From Viola odorata (Eukaryota > Streptophyta > Magnoliopsida > Malpighiales > Violaceae): 64,000 bases of DNA. The notes under the pieces were generated by a model. It worked only from the letters and a program-made list of their open reading frames with translations, was not told the origin of the DNA and searched no databases. Positions within the stretch are counted from its first letter, which is position 1. Each line of letters opens with the position of its first letter. The position numbers were made by a program, and so were the translations under genes. Of this stretch, positions 10,406-21,639 are shown in pieces. The stretch spans positions 71,197,352 to 71,261,351 of the forward strand of contig OY829537.1 in NCBI GenBank assembly GCA_963691705.1, read 5' to 3'.

Positions 10406-11019
10406 AACTACACAAGACATGCGCTAATAATAAGATAGCTCATGAAGTAGCTAAGTTAGCTTTATGTTCTCGTATGAACAAGTGTTGGATAAGAATGGTA
10501 CATTCAGTCATTGAACATATAAAGATGGCAGAGTTAGATTGAAATAAAATCCATATTTGTTCTAAACAAAATAATTAGGCATTCTTGTTTTGAGTATAAT
10601 TTAGTTAAATAATTAGTCTGACAAGGTTAGTTGCACTATATGACAAATGTGCACTTATTAAATGGTTATTATATGTATGTGGAACTATTAATTTGGCATT
10701 ACCAAACAAACAAAACAAAATTTGTTAATTAGGTAAATAATAGCACGTGTAGTGTCTGGTTTGGATCAAACAATGAGGCCTTAACCTTTTTGTACACGCC
10801 ATTTTAGGGGGGAATTTGTGGTCCAAAACTTTGAAAGCTATGAAGAATAATGCGAAGGGCTTTAATGATCATGACAACTTATTTCTTAACAGCTGTAGTT
10901 TTGAATGGTTTTCCAAGTTTATGTCGTTGAGCATGAGATTTGTTAGGGATTGGAACCTTTTGAATGTATAATGATTATTAATTATAAATCATGCTATGAA
11001 TGCATTGTGTTTGTTGTAG

Positions 11020-12064
11020 ATGACAACCCAAGGAACTGGATGTAGAATATCTAAGGTTGTTTGGCACAAGGGTATAGTGCATACGTTTTGTGATTTGTGC
11101 ATTGTTGCCATTGAAAAAATGTTTAGGCCACACACTCATTTCAACAAACAAGGGTGGGAGTTTATCACGAATGAGTTTCGGATTAAAATAGGATTGTCTT
11201 ATGAGCAAAAACAACTTAAGAACAAATGGGATGCTTTAAAAAGGGATTATAAATTGTGGAAAGATTTGATGCGTAATGAGACGGGTTTAGGATGGGATAC
11301 GCAAAAAAATACAGTCGGTGCAGATAATGGTTGGTGGGAAGAAAAAATCAAGGTTAGTTCTTGCCTTTTGAAACTAGTTTGCTCTACTATCATAATATTT
11401 GGTTAATTTATGGCATGATTGATGTTTTTATATCTTTAATGTGTAGATAAACCCGAGTTATGCAAACTTCAGAATATGTGGAATTGAACCAGAACTTGAA
11501 CAGAAACTAGACGTGATGTTTTCCACCATAATAGCTACTAGAGAGTTTGCTATATCGCCCGGCTGCAATGTGCACGTTACGACGCAAGACCAGCACCAGT
11601 ATGTTGAAGGTTCTGGTGATTCAGATGAAGCAATTCCTCTTGATCAAAGTTTGGATGATTTGTTTGAGGGTGGAAATTCTCGAGAGTGTGTACCAAGTAA
11701 TCGGAAGAGATCATCTGACGAAAGGGCGAGTGTCAATCCAAGCCTTCGATTGAAGAAAGGAAAGAGGCAAGCAGGGGGCTCAGCAATGCTAGCTAGACAC
11801 CTGGATACGTTGGTCAGTGCGGTGGCCTCTAGGAGTTCAACTGTGAGCTGCTCTAATGTTACTGAACCTGCAGTACCTAGCTTGAGAGTGTGTGTGGCAG
11901 ACATGAAAACCATACCCGGGCTGGACATTAACGGAGACATTTTTATGTTTGCTTGTGAATTTCTCGAAGATAAAATGAAGAGAGAGGTGTATTTTGAGCT
12001 CGATTCACCGGCACACAAGCTGAACTATTTGGTGTATAATTTTACTCATAAAGGGCCAAAATAA
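11020..12064 (+). CDS. Harbinger ORF1, Myb/SANT-like DNA-binding protein
   Basis: Partner protein of PIF/Harbinger transposases; in the family it binds element ends and helps bring the transposase to the nucleus and DNA. Two coding exons are predicted: 11020-11352 and 11447-12064, with donor AAG|GTTAGT and acceptor TGTAG|ATA in frame, giving 316 residues. Residues about 10-110 form a Myb/SANT-like domain with spaced tryptophans (VWHKGIVHTFCDLCI, GWEFITNEF, LKNKWDALKRDYKLWKDL, GWDTQKNTV). After the splice, INPSYANFRICGIEPELEQK is typical of this family. A Ser/Glu-rich middle and a basic KKGKRQAGG segment follow. The ATG comes directly after an acceptor (TTGTAG|ATG), so a leader intron of about 1.46 kb is likely. 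The frame is intact. Confidence 0.85.
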
Positions 12065-12327
12065 ATTGCAAACTTTGTATTGTAAGATTGTATGAAAATA
12101 TTAGTAGTGAGCTTTATTATATTTGTTGTATTGCAATATTGTATGACAATATTAGTAGCAAACTACCTGTTATTAGTTATTATGTATGCATTTTGTGTTT
12201 AATCGTTTATTAATACTTCAACCTATTGTAACTGTGAAAAACACGGGATGCTTGCGTATCTATCAACATTTTGTTATGTTCTCCTACCCTGCCCGGCCTA
12301 CCAACATTTTGTTATGTTAATCTATCA

Positions 12328-12835
12328 AAATTAAATAGTAGACGATAATAAATTAATAATAACAACACATCAATAAAAATACTACTATTACTACTACTAA
12401 AAATAAATATTTAAATACTAACATAATAAATAAAAAATTAAATAGTGGACGATAATAAATTGATAATAACAACACATCAATAAAAATACTACTATTACTA
12501 CTACTAGAATAATTATTTAAATATTAACATAATAAATAAAAAATTAAATAGTGGACGATAATAAATTGATAATAACAACACATCAATAAAAATACTACTA
12601 TTACTACTACTAGAAATAATTATTTAAATATTAACATAATAAATAAAAAATTAAATAGTGGACGATAATAAATTGATAATAACAACACATTAATAAAAAT
12701 ACTATTCGTACTATTACTACTACTAGAAATAATTATTTAAATATTAACATAATAAATAAAAAATTAAATAGTGGACGATAATAAATTGATAATAACAACA
12801 CATCAATAAAAATACTATTCGTACTATTACTACTA
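12328..12835 (+). repeat. AT-rich minisatellite, about 107-bp unit, five copies
   Basis: Successive copies of a unit containing ttaaatagtggacgataata, aacaacacatcaataaaaat and attatttaaatattaacata lie between the two Harbinger genes. The later copies carry an extra attcgtacta insertion. The last copy is truncated near 12835, followed by aataataat. Confidence 0.9.
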
Positions 12836-13007
12836 ATAATAATAATAAAAATGTCAGCATGCAGAGTGACAAACGTGTAATGCGGCCATGACCATGCTTT
12901 TACAGTTGGATATATGTAAGTAGGCGAGCATTAATAAGGCTAACCACTTCCACCAAACATTAATAATGCAAATTTATGTCTACATACCTAACTCTGCATC
13001 CACTCCT

Positions 13008-13016
13008 AATATAAAT
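13008..13016 (+). promoter_or_regulatory. Possible TATA element for the Harbinger transposase
   Basis: AATATAAATG lies about 275 bases before the transposase ATG and ahead of a probable untranslated exon that ends at a donor ACAG|GTAACC (13106/13107). Confidence 0.3.
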
Positions 13017-13283
13017 GCTGCCAACAATATAGTGAAATAGTATGGAGAGCATTTTATGAAGTGAAATTTAATCGTGTAGAAGAGGAGAGTACAGAGGAGA
13101 GTACAGGTAACCTCATTCTCATCCTTCTCCTTGTAGTTTCATGTACAAAAATGTTAGATGGTAGTAATATTACATGTCGTTATCAAATATATTTTGAGAA
13201 TGATTGTGTGATTCGAGTTGCAAATTTTAAGTTTTTATGCTTCATTTGTGTATCTATTCATTCATGTAATATTTTTTCCAGCA

Positions 13284-14687
13284 ATGAATGAAGAGAATGA
13301 CGAAGAATTTTGGTGGTTAATGACGGCTACGACTGCAACGTTCAGTACGTATTTCTGCAAATACATATATAAAGAGCCGTGTATGACCTCGTACCAAACA
13401 GGAATGAATTGGTTGACTGAGATATTGTCTGGAAGAGATTCACGGTCTATCAACATGTTCCGGATGGATAAAGATACAATATTAGAACTAGTGGGCACAT
13501 TACAATCATCTTGCAATTTGCAGTCATCACGAAGAATGTCGGTTATTGAGAAAGTGTGTATGTTTTTATATACCATTGCCTTAGGTGCTTCTAACAGGCA
13601 CGTCTGGAACGTTTTCAACACTCTACAGAAACTACTAGTAGAGTTTTTAATGAGGTATTAGACGCTGTGTGGTCATTATCAAATGACATAATTTGTCCTG
13701 GAGATTTCAATATTGTCCCGCCAGAAATTTTAAATGATACAAGATATATGCCATATTTTAAGGTAACCTCATTTTCATCCTTCTCCTTTTAGTAATTCAT
13801 TTTATTTACATTTTATAATAATATTTATGTTATGCATCTCGGTTAAATACAAGTAAATTGATTACAATTTCTTTTAGGATTGTATTGGAGCCATAGACGG
13901 AACACATGTACATGCTTGTGTCAGCGAAGAAGAACAAATTAGATATATTGGCAGAAAAGGTATTCCGACTCAAAATGTTATGGCAGCATGTAGTTTTGAC
14001 ATGCAATTTATCTACGCTTGCGCTGGATGGGAAGGCACTGCCCATGATACTCGCATTTTCAATTCTGTAGTGAACAATACAGAATGGAAATTCCCTCAAC
14101 CACCTACAGGTTAAATTGTTATATTCATAACGTTTTTTTTTATTTAAGCCAATAATTATTGTTGTATTAATAACCTTAACTTATTTGTGATATTAGGTAA
14201 GTATTATGTAGTAGATGCTGGATATCCTAACATTAATGGGTATATGAAACCTTACAAGAGTACAAGGTATCATTTACCTGATTTTCGACGAGGCCAACCA
14301 CCCAGGGGTCGTAAGGAAATCTTTAATCGGGCTCATTCTTCATTAAGATGTTGTATAGAACGAACATTTGGAGTATGGAAGAGAAGATGGAAAATATTAC
14401 GTGACATGCCATCGTATCCATTCCCAACGCAAGCTAAAATTGTAATCGCTTCTATGGTTTTGCACAATTTTATACGAAGAAAATCTTTAGAGGATCCTGC
14501 TTTCAAAAGTTTGGATGAGAATCCAGATTTTATACCAGAAGATATATTTCCAGATCTGGAGGGAATTTCGCAAGATGCAATGCATACGGGTGAAGGAAGT
14601 GTGCAAAGTGAACAGGATAATAGTCAAATTGTGCCTATGAATGTAGTTCGTAACTCAATAACTAATAGTTTAATGCTTAATATGTAA
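13284..14687 (+). pseudogene. Harbinger DDE transposase, one frameshift
   Basis: Cut-and-paste transposase of PIF/Harbinger. Predicted coding exons are 13284-13762, 13878-14109 and 14197-14687, with consensus borders (AAG|GTAACC, TTTAG|GAT, CAG|GTTAAA, TTAG|GTAAG). The ATG follows acceptor TTTTCCAG, so an untranslated first exon with intron 13107-13281 is likely. The N-terminal helix-turn-helix part (FRMDKDTILELVGTL, SVIEKVCMFLYTIALGAS) is followed by a DDE core: GAIDGTHVHA, VVDAGYPN and CIERTFGVWKRRWKIL supply D, D, E. A one-base deletion in a G run at 13606-13607 breaks the frame; downstream (QHSTETTSRVFNEV) is coherent in the shifted frame. All catalytic residues remain, so this is a recent loss or a sequencing error. 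Confidence 0.88.
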
Positions 14688-15169
14688 TTGTACTTTTTAT
14701 ATATGTAATGACGGGTTTAATTTTTAATGCATTAATTAGTTTCAAACTTTTTCATGGAATTTATTACAATTTCAGAGTAATTCATTCCATTTTCGAAGCT
14801 AATAGTTTAAAACTTTTTATTATATTAGATAAATATTAATTTATGGTATTAATAACTTAAATTTTTTATGGTATTAATAAGTTTAATTTATTTATGATAT
14901 TAGATAAATATTAGGTGGTAGATGTTAGATTATAAATAAATTGATTAAAAACATATATAAAGATACTAAAAAAATTAATTATAACACTTGAAATGAATTG
15001 TACCCCTTATGGTCATTTTACATTCAAACTATAGTTTTGAAAAGCTGTTTTACCAAACACCTCAGCTATCTCACAGCACTTTTAAATTTTTTTTACCAAA
15101 CAGCACATTCCGTTTCCTAGAAGTCATTTTCCCACAGAATTTTTCCCACAGAACTTTTTCCCACAGAAC

Positions 15170-15188
15170 TGGAACGCCAAACAGACCC
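15170..15188 (-). repeat. Right terminal inverted repeat of Harbinger
   Basis: Read on the minus strand, GGGTCTGTTTGGCGTTCC precedes the element and TTA (15189-15191) flanks it. Three copies of a short tcccacagaa motif sit just inside. Confidence 0.8.
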
Positions 15189-15191
15189 TTA

Positions 15192-15360
15192 GTCTTTTAA
15201 CAAAACGTGAGGGTCAAAAGTCATCCATATTTAATTCTCTAACATGGATAACGTGATTAACCTCATTTAATTCTCTAACCCAATTTATACCATCTTACAA
15301 TTTACTATCTTTATCCCTACACACCACTTCGATACTAGTTTCTATTACTTTTCTAGCTTA
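15192..15360. other. Probable remainder of the gypsy 3' LTR
   Basis: The sequence follows the right TTA duplication of Harbinger and by position continues the sequence that ends at 9098. No coding potential is seen. The LTR end was not found. Confidence 0.35.
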
Positions 15361-15376
15361 GGTGCTTCACGATTTA

Positions 15377-15852
15377 TGGAGAAGCTGGCTTCGCTTGGTG
15401 TCACCCGCGGAATCTAGGAGATTTATGGAGAAGCTGGATAGGCCTGGTTGATTGGAGGAGCAGACAGGGAAACAAGGTATGGCAGATGCTAATTTATGTG
15501 ATCCTGTGGCATCTTTGGAAACAAAGAAACGATAAGGCTTTTAATCACGTTAATGCATGTTCGTTCAAGTTTATGCGGGCTGTATTTGGAAGCTGGCATC
15601 AGTGGATCAAGATTGGAGATCCGAGCTTCCGCTATAGTCCTACGCACATGATAATTTCCTCGACGTGGTTGGAGGCATGGAGTCGGACAGAAGTTCAAGA
15701 GGGATAACTTTTCTCAGCTTGTTGTGATTTCGTTGCTGTTCTTTTTATTCCAGTATTGTACTCTTGATTAGCTGCTGTGGCAACTAATCCTTTTTCTTCT
15801 TGTCATGCTCCTCATGACTCTTTTATATATCCATCAACTTATTTAAAAAAAA
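15377..15852 (+). mobile_element. 5'-truncated LINE insertion with 16-bp target duplication
   Basis: GGTGCTTCACGATTTA (15361-15376) and GGTGGTTCACGATTTA (15853-15868) flank the segment, differing at one base. The insert ends with catgctcctcatgactc and a short A run, and encodes LINE C-terminal wording (LIYVILWHLWKQRNDKAFN, 15486-15707). That is the region between the zinc-binding domain and the RNase H of plant L1 elements. Near its start gatttatggagaagctgg occurs twice. Confidence 0.85.
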
Positions 15853-15891
15853 GGTGGTTCACGATTTAGGCTTCAAGAAATCATTAGGGGA

Positions 15892-16562
15892 CTGAACCCA
15901 ACTAGTAAGATTAGAAGGAATAAAATGGTAATGTAGGTAATATTAACTAGTATCTTGAACGAAAAATTAAGGATTAGATTTTCCTCATTTAATTCTCTAA
16001 CCCATCCAAGAACGCTTTTATGGGAATTAAGGGACGGTTCTCATTGTCCACTTTTGACGCAACTAGGGTTGGTAGTTCGAGATATATCTTGCTGTGTCTA
16101 TCCTTTTTCATCAAAGTTATTTTAGTTATAGTGGTAAGGAGGAAAACATTGTTGCACATGAACTTGCTAAATGTGTAATTACCTTCGGTTTTGAGGAAGT
16201 TTAGATATAGAAACACTATACCGCCTTCTGGGAGAGGAACTCAACTAGTAAGATTAGAAAGAATAAAATAATAAAGTTGGGTAATATTATCGTGCGTCTT
16301 GAAAGATGAATTAAGGATCAAATTATCCTCATTTAATTCTCTTGCTCATCTTAGAACGGTTTTGCAAGGATTTGGGGACAATTCTCATAATCTACTTTAG
16401 AAGCAACTAGGGTTGGTAGTTCGAGAATTATTTTGCTTGTCTGTTTATCTTCTTCAAGATTCTTTTGATCATATTGGTAAGGAGGAAAACATTGTTGCAC
16501 ATGAACTTGTTAAACGTGGAATTACTTTATGTTTGGAAAAGTTTGGATATAGAAATACTTTA
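15892..16562 (+). repeat. Tandem duplication of a decayed RNase H-coding fragment (about 340-bp unit, two copies)
   Basis: Copy A (about 15892-16222) and copy B (about 16232-16562) share ctcaactagtaagattagaa, gcaactagggttggtagttc and ggaggaaaacattgttgcac. The last block translates as ENIVAHELAK, the C-terminal motif of the RNase H-like domain found at the end of plant LINE ORF2 and related host copies. Copies differ at many positions, so the duplication is old. Confidence 0.8.
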
Positions 16563-17651
16563 AGATAATAATTAGGTTGTCAATGGATCAGATTTTAATA
16601 TCAACTATTGCGCTCCGTTAATCAATTAGAATTTTAATTTTTTTATCTGTTTTTTTAACAAATCAAATATGAATCTATCTCACTCTGATTCGACATAATA
16701 ATAATATAGCCCAACATAGCTAAAAAAATGTGATTACTTTTGGGAGTTGGGGCAAATATACAAATGTCACTTTTCATATATATATTGATCAAACTAATCT
16801 ATAAATCACCATTTTTTTTCTTTTTTATCATAATTTTTCTTTGGCAAAAATGTGACTTTTTAGAATTTAGAGTTTTGGAATTTTTTTATTATCAATTTTA
16901 TATTTAATTGAATTATATACTATATTGATCGGGTCAATTATAATGAATTTTTTTTACAAATATTTTAATATCTCTAATTAAGTACATATATAATAGAATA
17001 TAAAGACTTTTTTATTTTTTAAAATTAAATGGACATATTCACTAGATTTGATAAATATTCTGAATTTATTAGGATCGGGATATGGATTTAAATTTTAGAA
17101 GTGCGATCGATAAATAGATAATCTGATAATAATTCGATTTGAATCCGACCTATTGGCAACCCTAAATATAACGCCTATTGTTTTTTCAAAAAATTTGATA
17201 AACGATCACATAAAAAACGTAAAAAGATCAACGTCTTTACAAAACCCTAATGCAAGATATACTAGTGTTGCGTTGACTACGAACAAAGAAAAGAAACATG
17301 TAAAGGAGCAAATGGATTAACCAAAGCAAAATGAAGAAAAAAAAAGAGCCCAAAACATGAAAGAAAAGAGATAATTATGGCTAACTTTAGAATTTCTTAA
17401 TGTGGCTCACTTTAGAATAATTATCTTTTATTAATAGATAATTATAGCTTAATAATTAATAGCCAAAGTACTGTGAATTATTAAAAAGGTGTCACAATAT
17501 AATAGAACATGTTCTCTATTAACCCAAACTATAAATAAAACATGTCCGAATTATCTATGAAATATTATGATTGGTAGCATAAGTAAGAGTACATGAATAT
17601 TATAACCTATATCTCTATTAAGTTTTCTAACATACAAGAGAATTAAGAAGA
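16563..17651. other. AT-rich spacer, no gene recognised
   Basis: The stretch is very AT-rich with many T runs. I see no conserved reading frame, RNA gene or clear terminal repeats. Confidence 0.6.
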
Positions 17652-18130
17652 TTTTTTTTTAATAGGCAGATATATATTAATAGGGTCATGAAAAATAACC
17701 AAGAGAATACGAACCAAAACAAGAGACACGAGCCAAGCAAACGGGCACAACAGTCAACAGACATCTCTCAAAGCCCAAATAACAAATGACCAAATTAAGC
17801 AAGCCTCACACAAGGCTCAAACCCAAGCTACTCTTCAGCAACCCAAACCTAAACCCTAAAAAACACAAAAAAAATCTTTAGTCTTTTCTTCATCACCGCA
17901 GCCCCATGCTCCACTGCCACCACCATCTTTCTCGGCCATTCACTGTCGCCAACATCGCTCCCTCACCGTCGCTCCGTAACTGGGCTGCCTCACCTACCGG
18001 AATCACCAGAACCAAACTCGTCGCCGTCATCCACACCATAGACGGACCATCCAACTCGACGGGCCATCAACAAACAACGCCACTGCTGGCGCCACCACAC
18101 CCACGCTACCGACATAACCACACCCCTAAG
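17652..18130 (-). mobile_element. LINE 3' tail on the minus strand
   Basis: Read on the minus strand, the segment ends ...ttcatgaccctattaatata, then about 20 bases and a run of A. This matches in style the tails ending at 10405 and 15852. Upstream (on that strand) it is GC-rich. A target duplication was not found. Confidence 0.5.
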
Positions 18131-18310
18131 TAGATTATGAATCTATGATAGAGGATAAAATATTTGATGGACTCATGAAATGAATGATTTATGGGCCTTG
18201 TTTGGGTTAAAGGAATATAGAACACAGAGACAATAAAAAAAGTGAAAACATAATACTAGCACGTGCCATGAACTATTCATACATAGTGAACAAACATGTC
18301 ATCACTTAAA

Positions 18311-18703
18311 TAGGGTGAGAGTCGCTTATATCGGATTGGATTCAATTCAATTTAGGTCGGTTTTAGATAAAATTAGGTTTTCTTCACTTTCAATCGAACT
18401 ATATTCTAAATAATTCGGTCGGATTTGGATAAATTCCTTTAGCAACCGACCAAATCCAATATTTTTGGTTCGGATTTTAGATTTACACTAAAACATTCAT
18501 ATGTTTCAAGACTTCAGTTCAAATTATACATGAAAATGGAAACATTTTGTCCAAAATTCGAATTGTTCAATTTTCGGATCTAATTCAAATTAATTTAACT
18601 AGATCTAACTAAACAGTAACCAATTATATCCGATAAGGTTTAAATTGGATTCAAATCAAATTGAATTGAATCGGACGAATATAGATAAAATTATTCACCC
18701 CTA
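18311..18703. repeat. Imperfect foldback element (about 390 bp)
   Basis: The left end tagggtgag ... ttggattcaattcaattta and the right end aaattgaattgaatcggacg ... attcacccct are inverted relative to each other over about 45 bases with several mismatches. The interior is AT-rich without coding potential. The class is not clear. Confidence 0.5.
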
Positions 18704-19110
18704 AGTACTTTGAATAGGAAAAACAAAGGGCAAAATAGAAAATGCACTCACACGATTGAAAAATGAAGAACAGAAGACTCAACAAGACTTTTTATAAAAT
18801 GATTAAATTAGTTAAAAAAAACTAAAAACAAAATTATGAGAAAACGAACAAAACTGTTTGATTGGATGCTTATTTCCTATAAATTCATCATCTATTTTAC
18901 CCTTTTTAGATGATGATACTGCTGGTATTTGGTGTATTCCCTTCTTTTTTGTAGAAACCAGACAAAAGAATTGAAGAAAAAGAAAAGTAACAGAAACGCC
19001 GAGAAAATAGAGCAAAAAGAAGAAAGTGGATCAAAGAGCTCAACATCAGTGCAAGTGATCTCTTCCTATGTCTAGGACAAGTTTCGCAAATGGTCTCTTC
19101 CCTATACATA
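18704..19110. other. Spacer without recognised gene
   Basis: AT- and A-rich sequence. Short open frames on the minus strand show no family resemblance. Confidence 0.55.
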
Positions 19111-20315
19111 GGACGGTTTCACCTGGACTTGGGAGCCAAAATAGTGGGCCTGAACCGCTCAATAGAAGGCACGCATTTTGTACAGTTGTGTTCCAGAAGA
19201 TCATTATCCAGGAGAGTTTGAATTTCGTAAAGCTTGCTAAGAGATGAAGACAATCAGACTTTATGTTTTATCTAGATTTTTAGGGGATAAAAACAACTAG
19301 TTTTCTATTTTATCTAGGTTTCTAGGAATTTAATTTGGGAAAAAGACTACTTAAACAGGAGGACAACGGAGGATCTGACGTCTCTTCTAATCCTCTCTGG
19401 TTCTATCATTTTGTTTCTCTGCAATTTAATTGTTTTTACTCCTTCGAGATTTTAATCAATTTTATGCATCTTTCCTTATTCAATTTTATTATGTTGTTAT
19501 CTAGCTAAATCATTCGTTCCTAGTAAAGACTCCAAGAGTTATGATTCCAATATTGTGAGGTAAAAAAAAAATTAATAAAAATCGAATTTCGTATTTCCTC
19601 TCATCCGATTTCATCCCCAATTTTATTCTTATTTGATTTAAGAGTAATTAACTTAGGTTTTTACTTGAATAAAATACAGTTTGCCCAACAACTTTGGGTC
19701 TACATTGTTATAAGGAATTTGTAAGCAACTAACTTGTATCTAACTAGAACTCTGAGTGAATGAGCTTGATTCAGTTAGTGATAGAAAAGAATTAGGTTAT
19801 AGCGAATGAACCGATCACTAAGCCTAGGAAAGGTCTCTCCCTGTTTTTATCAACCAACTGGTTAAAATCCTATAAGTGAACCTTAGGATTACTAGGAAGG
19901 TTGGAGTTCTTAATAGAGGGTCTCTTTGAGAAACTTGATTAGGAGGACAGTAGGAAATCTAAGTGAACCTGATTTCTATAGCCTTCCTATGAAAAATCAA
20001 TTCTGAATATCTTTGAACCGATGATCAATATGTGTGAATTTTAACCTTGGTGATATTTTTACTGGGAATTTCTCATTACTTGATTTCTATTCTCAATTAT
20101 TTGTTTACTATCTTCACTGCATTTTATTTTGTTAATTAATTGCAACAAAACCCCCACATATTGATCTCTACGATTACTACAATCGGTCATATTCAGATAT
20201 TAAAATTAGCCTTAAATTTCTGTGGAACGATCCTTTTGTCGCTTACTGCAATATTCTTTATTTCAGTGCAATACGTTGTATTAATTTTATTTTTGACGGA
20301 TTCGGCACCCATCAC
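19111..20315 (+). repeat. Copy of the inverted-end repeat family, right-half orientation
   Basis: This 1.2-kb stretch parallels 45180-46205 block by block: the ctagctaaatcattcgttcc region, ggtaaagact, a ctaggaaaggtctctccctg-like block, a gatgatcaat block, caaaaccccca, then tgtggaacgatccttt and a terminal ttatttttgacggattcggc with cacccatca. Spacing is similar and identity is interrupted by small insertions and deletions. The counterpart left half is not present next to it, so it is partial. It has no coding frame. Confidence 0.7.
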
Positions 20316-20370
20316 CCTCTTAAAGAAAGTTTTATACAATTAAATAGAGGCAGGTAAACAGATAGATAAA

Positions 20371-20496
20371 TTGAATTATTCGAGTTATTGAACCTAACTT
20401 TTGGTATTTAGATGATTATCTAAATCGAATAAATTGAATTATTTGAGTTATCGAACCAAACTTTTAGTATTTAGATAATTATCCGAATCGAATTAC
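20371..20496 (+). repeat. 63-bp tandem duplication
   Basis: Two adjacent copies of a unit begin ttgaattattcgagttatt / ttgaattatttgagttatc and run through tatttagatgattatctaaa / tatttagataattatccgaa. Confidence 0.8.
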
Positions 20497-20845
20497 TTTT
20501 TTAATATTTAAACCGAATTATACGAAATATTATTTGGTTCAATTTGAATGGTTTCTCTTTTTAAAGTTTAATATTCGATTATCCGAATTATGTATGCAAG
20601 TTTTTTTATTTGTTTAAAAGTTAAGGAGTAATAGGTTGGAAGTCATCAAAATAATACTCCTACCCAACCCACTAGCTCAGTCCTATTTAGAAAGAAGAAG
20701 AAAACGCTAACAACTTATTTTATGCGATTGTAACACTACTAATTATAATTGAAAGTTGATCATCACATGGTTAGTTCCTAAGATAATCAAAAATAAAAGG
20801 ATAAAAATCACTAATTAATCATCTAAAAAAAGATAAATATGATAA

Positions 20846-21218
20846 GGGGTAATAGTATTTTATATCCCTGTACTATCGCCGAAAAATAGATACCTCCCCT
20901 GTACTTTAAAACGTCCATGACACCCCCCTGAACTATTATTTTCAGACAAAAAGGCCCTTCTATTCATAATTAATTACATTTTTTTGTAAATTTTTGGAAT
21001 TTTTTACAATGTTTCTTGAACATTATGTTAAATACATTTTTTTGTGAATTTTTACATTTTTTTTAGAATTTTTAGAATTTTTTAGAATTGTAAAAATGTG
21101 CATTAAAAACCTTTTTGCATGGGAACAATAGTTTAGAGGGGTGTCATGGACGTTTTAAAGTACAGGGGAGGTATCTGTTTTTCGGTGATAGTACAGGGGT
21201 GTAAAATACTATTACCCC
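20846..21218. mobile_element. Foldback MITE with 9-bp target duplication (Mutator-like)
   Basis: Ends are inverted over roughly 100 bases with few mismatches (ggggtaatagtattttatat on the left, and its complement on the right, through cctgtactttaaaacgtcca). ATATGATAA flanks both sides exactly (20837-20845 and 21219-21227). A 9-bp duplication is characteristic of Mutator-type transposition. The 160-base centre is AT-rich with no coding sequence, so it is non-autonomous. Confidence 0.9.
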
Positions 21219-21227
21219 ATATGATAA

Positions 21228-21580
21228 TTATTTAAATCTTTTTAAAATAAATACTAGTACTAAAGAAACAGAGGAGTATTAACACTACAAATTATTTCCG
21301 CTCATCATTTCTTTCCCTTAAAAGCCTCAATTAAACAAAATTATTAATATTTAACACAGAAATTATTAAAAAATTTAAAGCGCATTTTTTTACTGTTATA
21401 TTTTTTACTATTAAAAAACTACAACTTACCAATATTTCCCACTACCAATAGAAAAAAGTTCCAAACAAATGTTATTTTGTTTTCGATAATCCAAAAATCA
21501 AAATTAACTTGGATGAAGGAAATTTTATTTTTGATAATCCAAAAATCAAAATTAAATCTATTCAAATTGAATCCAACCGA
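21228..21580. other. AT-rich spacer with a short duplicated block
   Basis: No gene recognised. The block ttttcgataatccaaaaatc / tttttgataatccaaaaatc is repeated at about 21480 and 21530. Confidence 0.55.
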
Positions 21581-21639
21581 ACCGACATCCACCCTTTTGT
21601 TTTGATAAATAATGACTTTTCATTACTAAGGATTCATAA

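Larger units (their letters stand above)
9099..15188 (+). mobile_element. Full-length PIF/Harbinger DNA transposon
   Basis: The element is bounded by TTA on both sides (9096-9098 and 15189-15191), the usual 3-bp target duplication of the superfamily. The ends are inverted and imperfect: GTGGCCGTTTGGCATTC on the left, and GGGTCTGTTTGGCGTTCC when the right end is read on the minus strand. It carries the two genes expected of an autonomous member in the same direction: a Myb/SANT-like protein (11020-12064) and a DDE transposase (13284-14687). At 6.1 kb it is long, partly because of a LINE tail and a minisatellite inside. It lies in the probable 3' LTR of the gypsy element at 5063-9098. Confidence 0.92.

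Noticed and set aside
12328..12835. Second repeat array considered as CRISPR or centromeric satellite
   Set aside because: Only five AT-rich copies inside a Harbinger element, with no spacers; a local minisatellite.
13218..13283. Upstream Met at 13218 as start of the Harbinger transposase
   Set aside because: A strong acceptor (TTTTCCAG at 13281) lies between it and the conserved part; the ATG at 13284 fits better.
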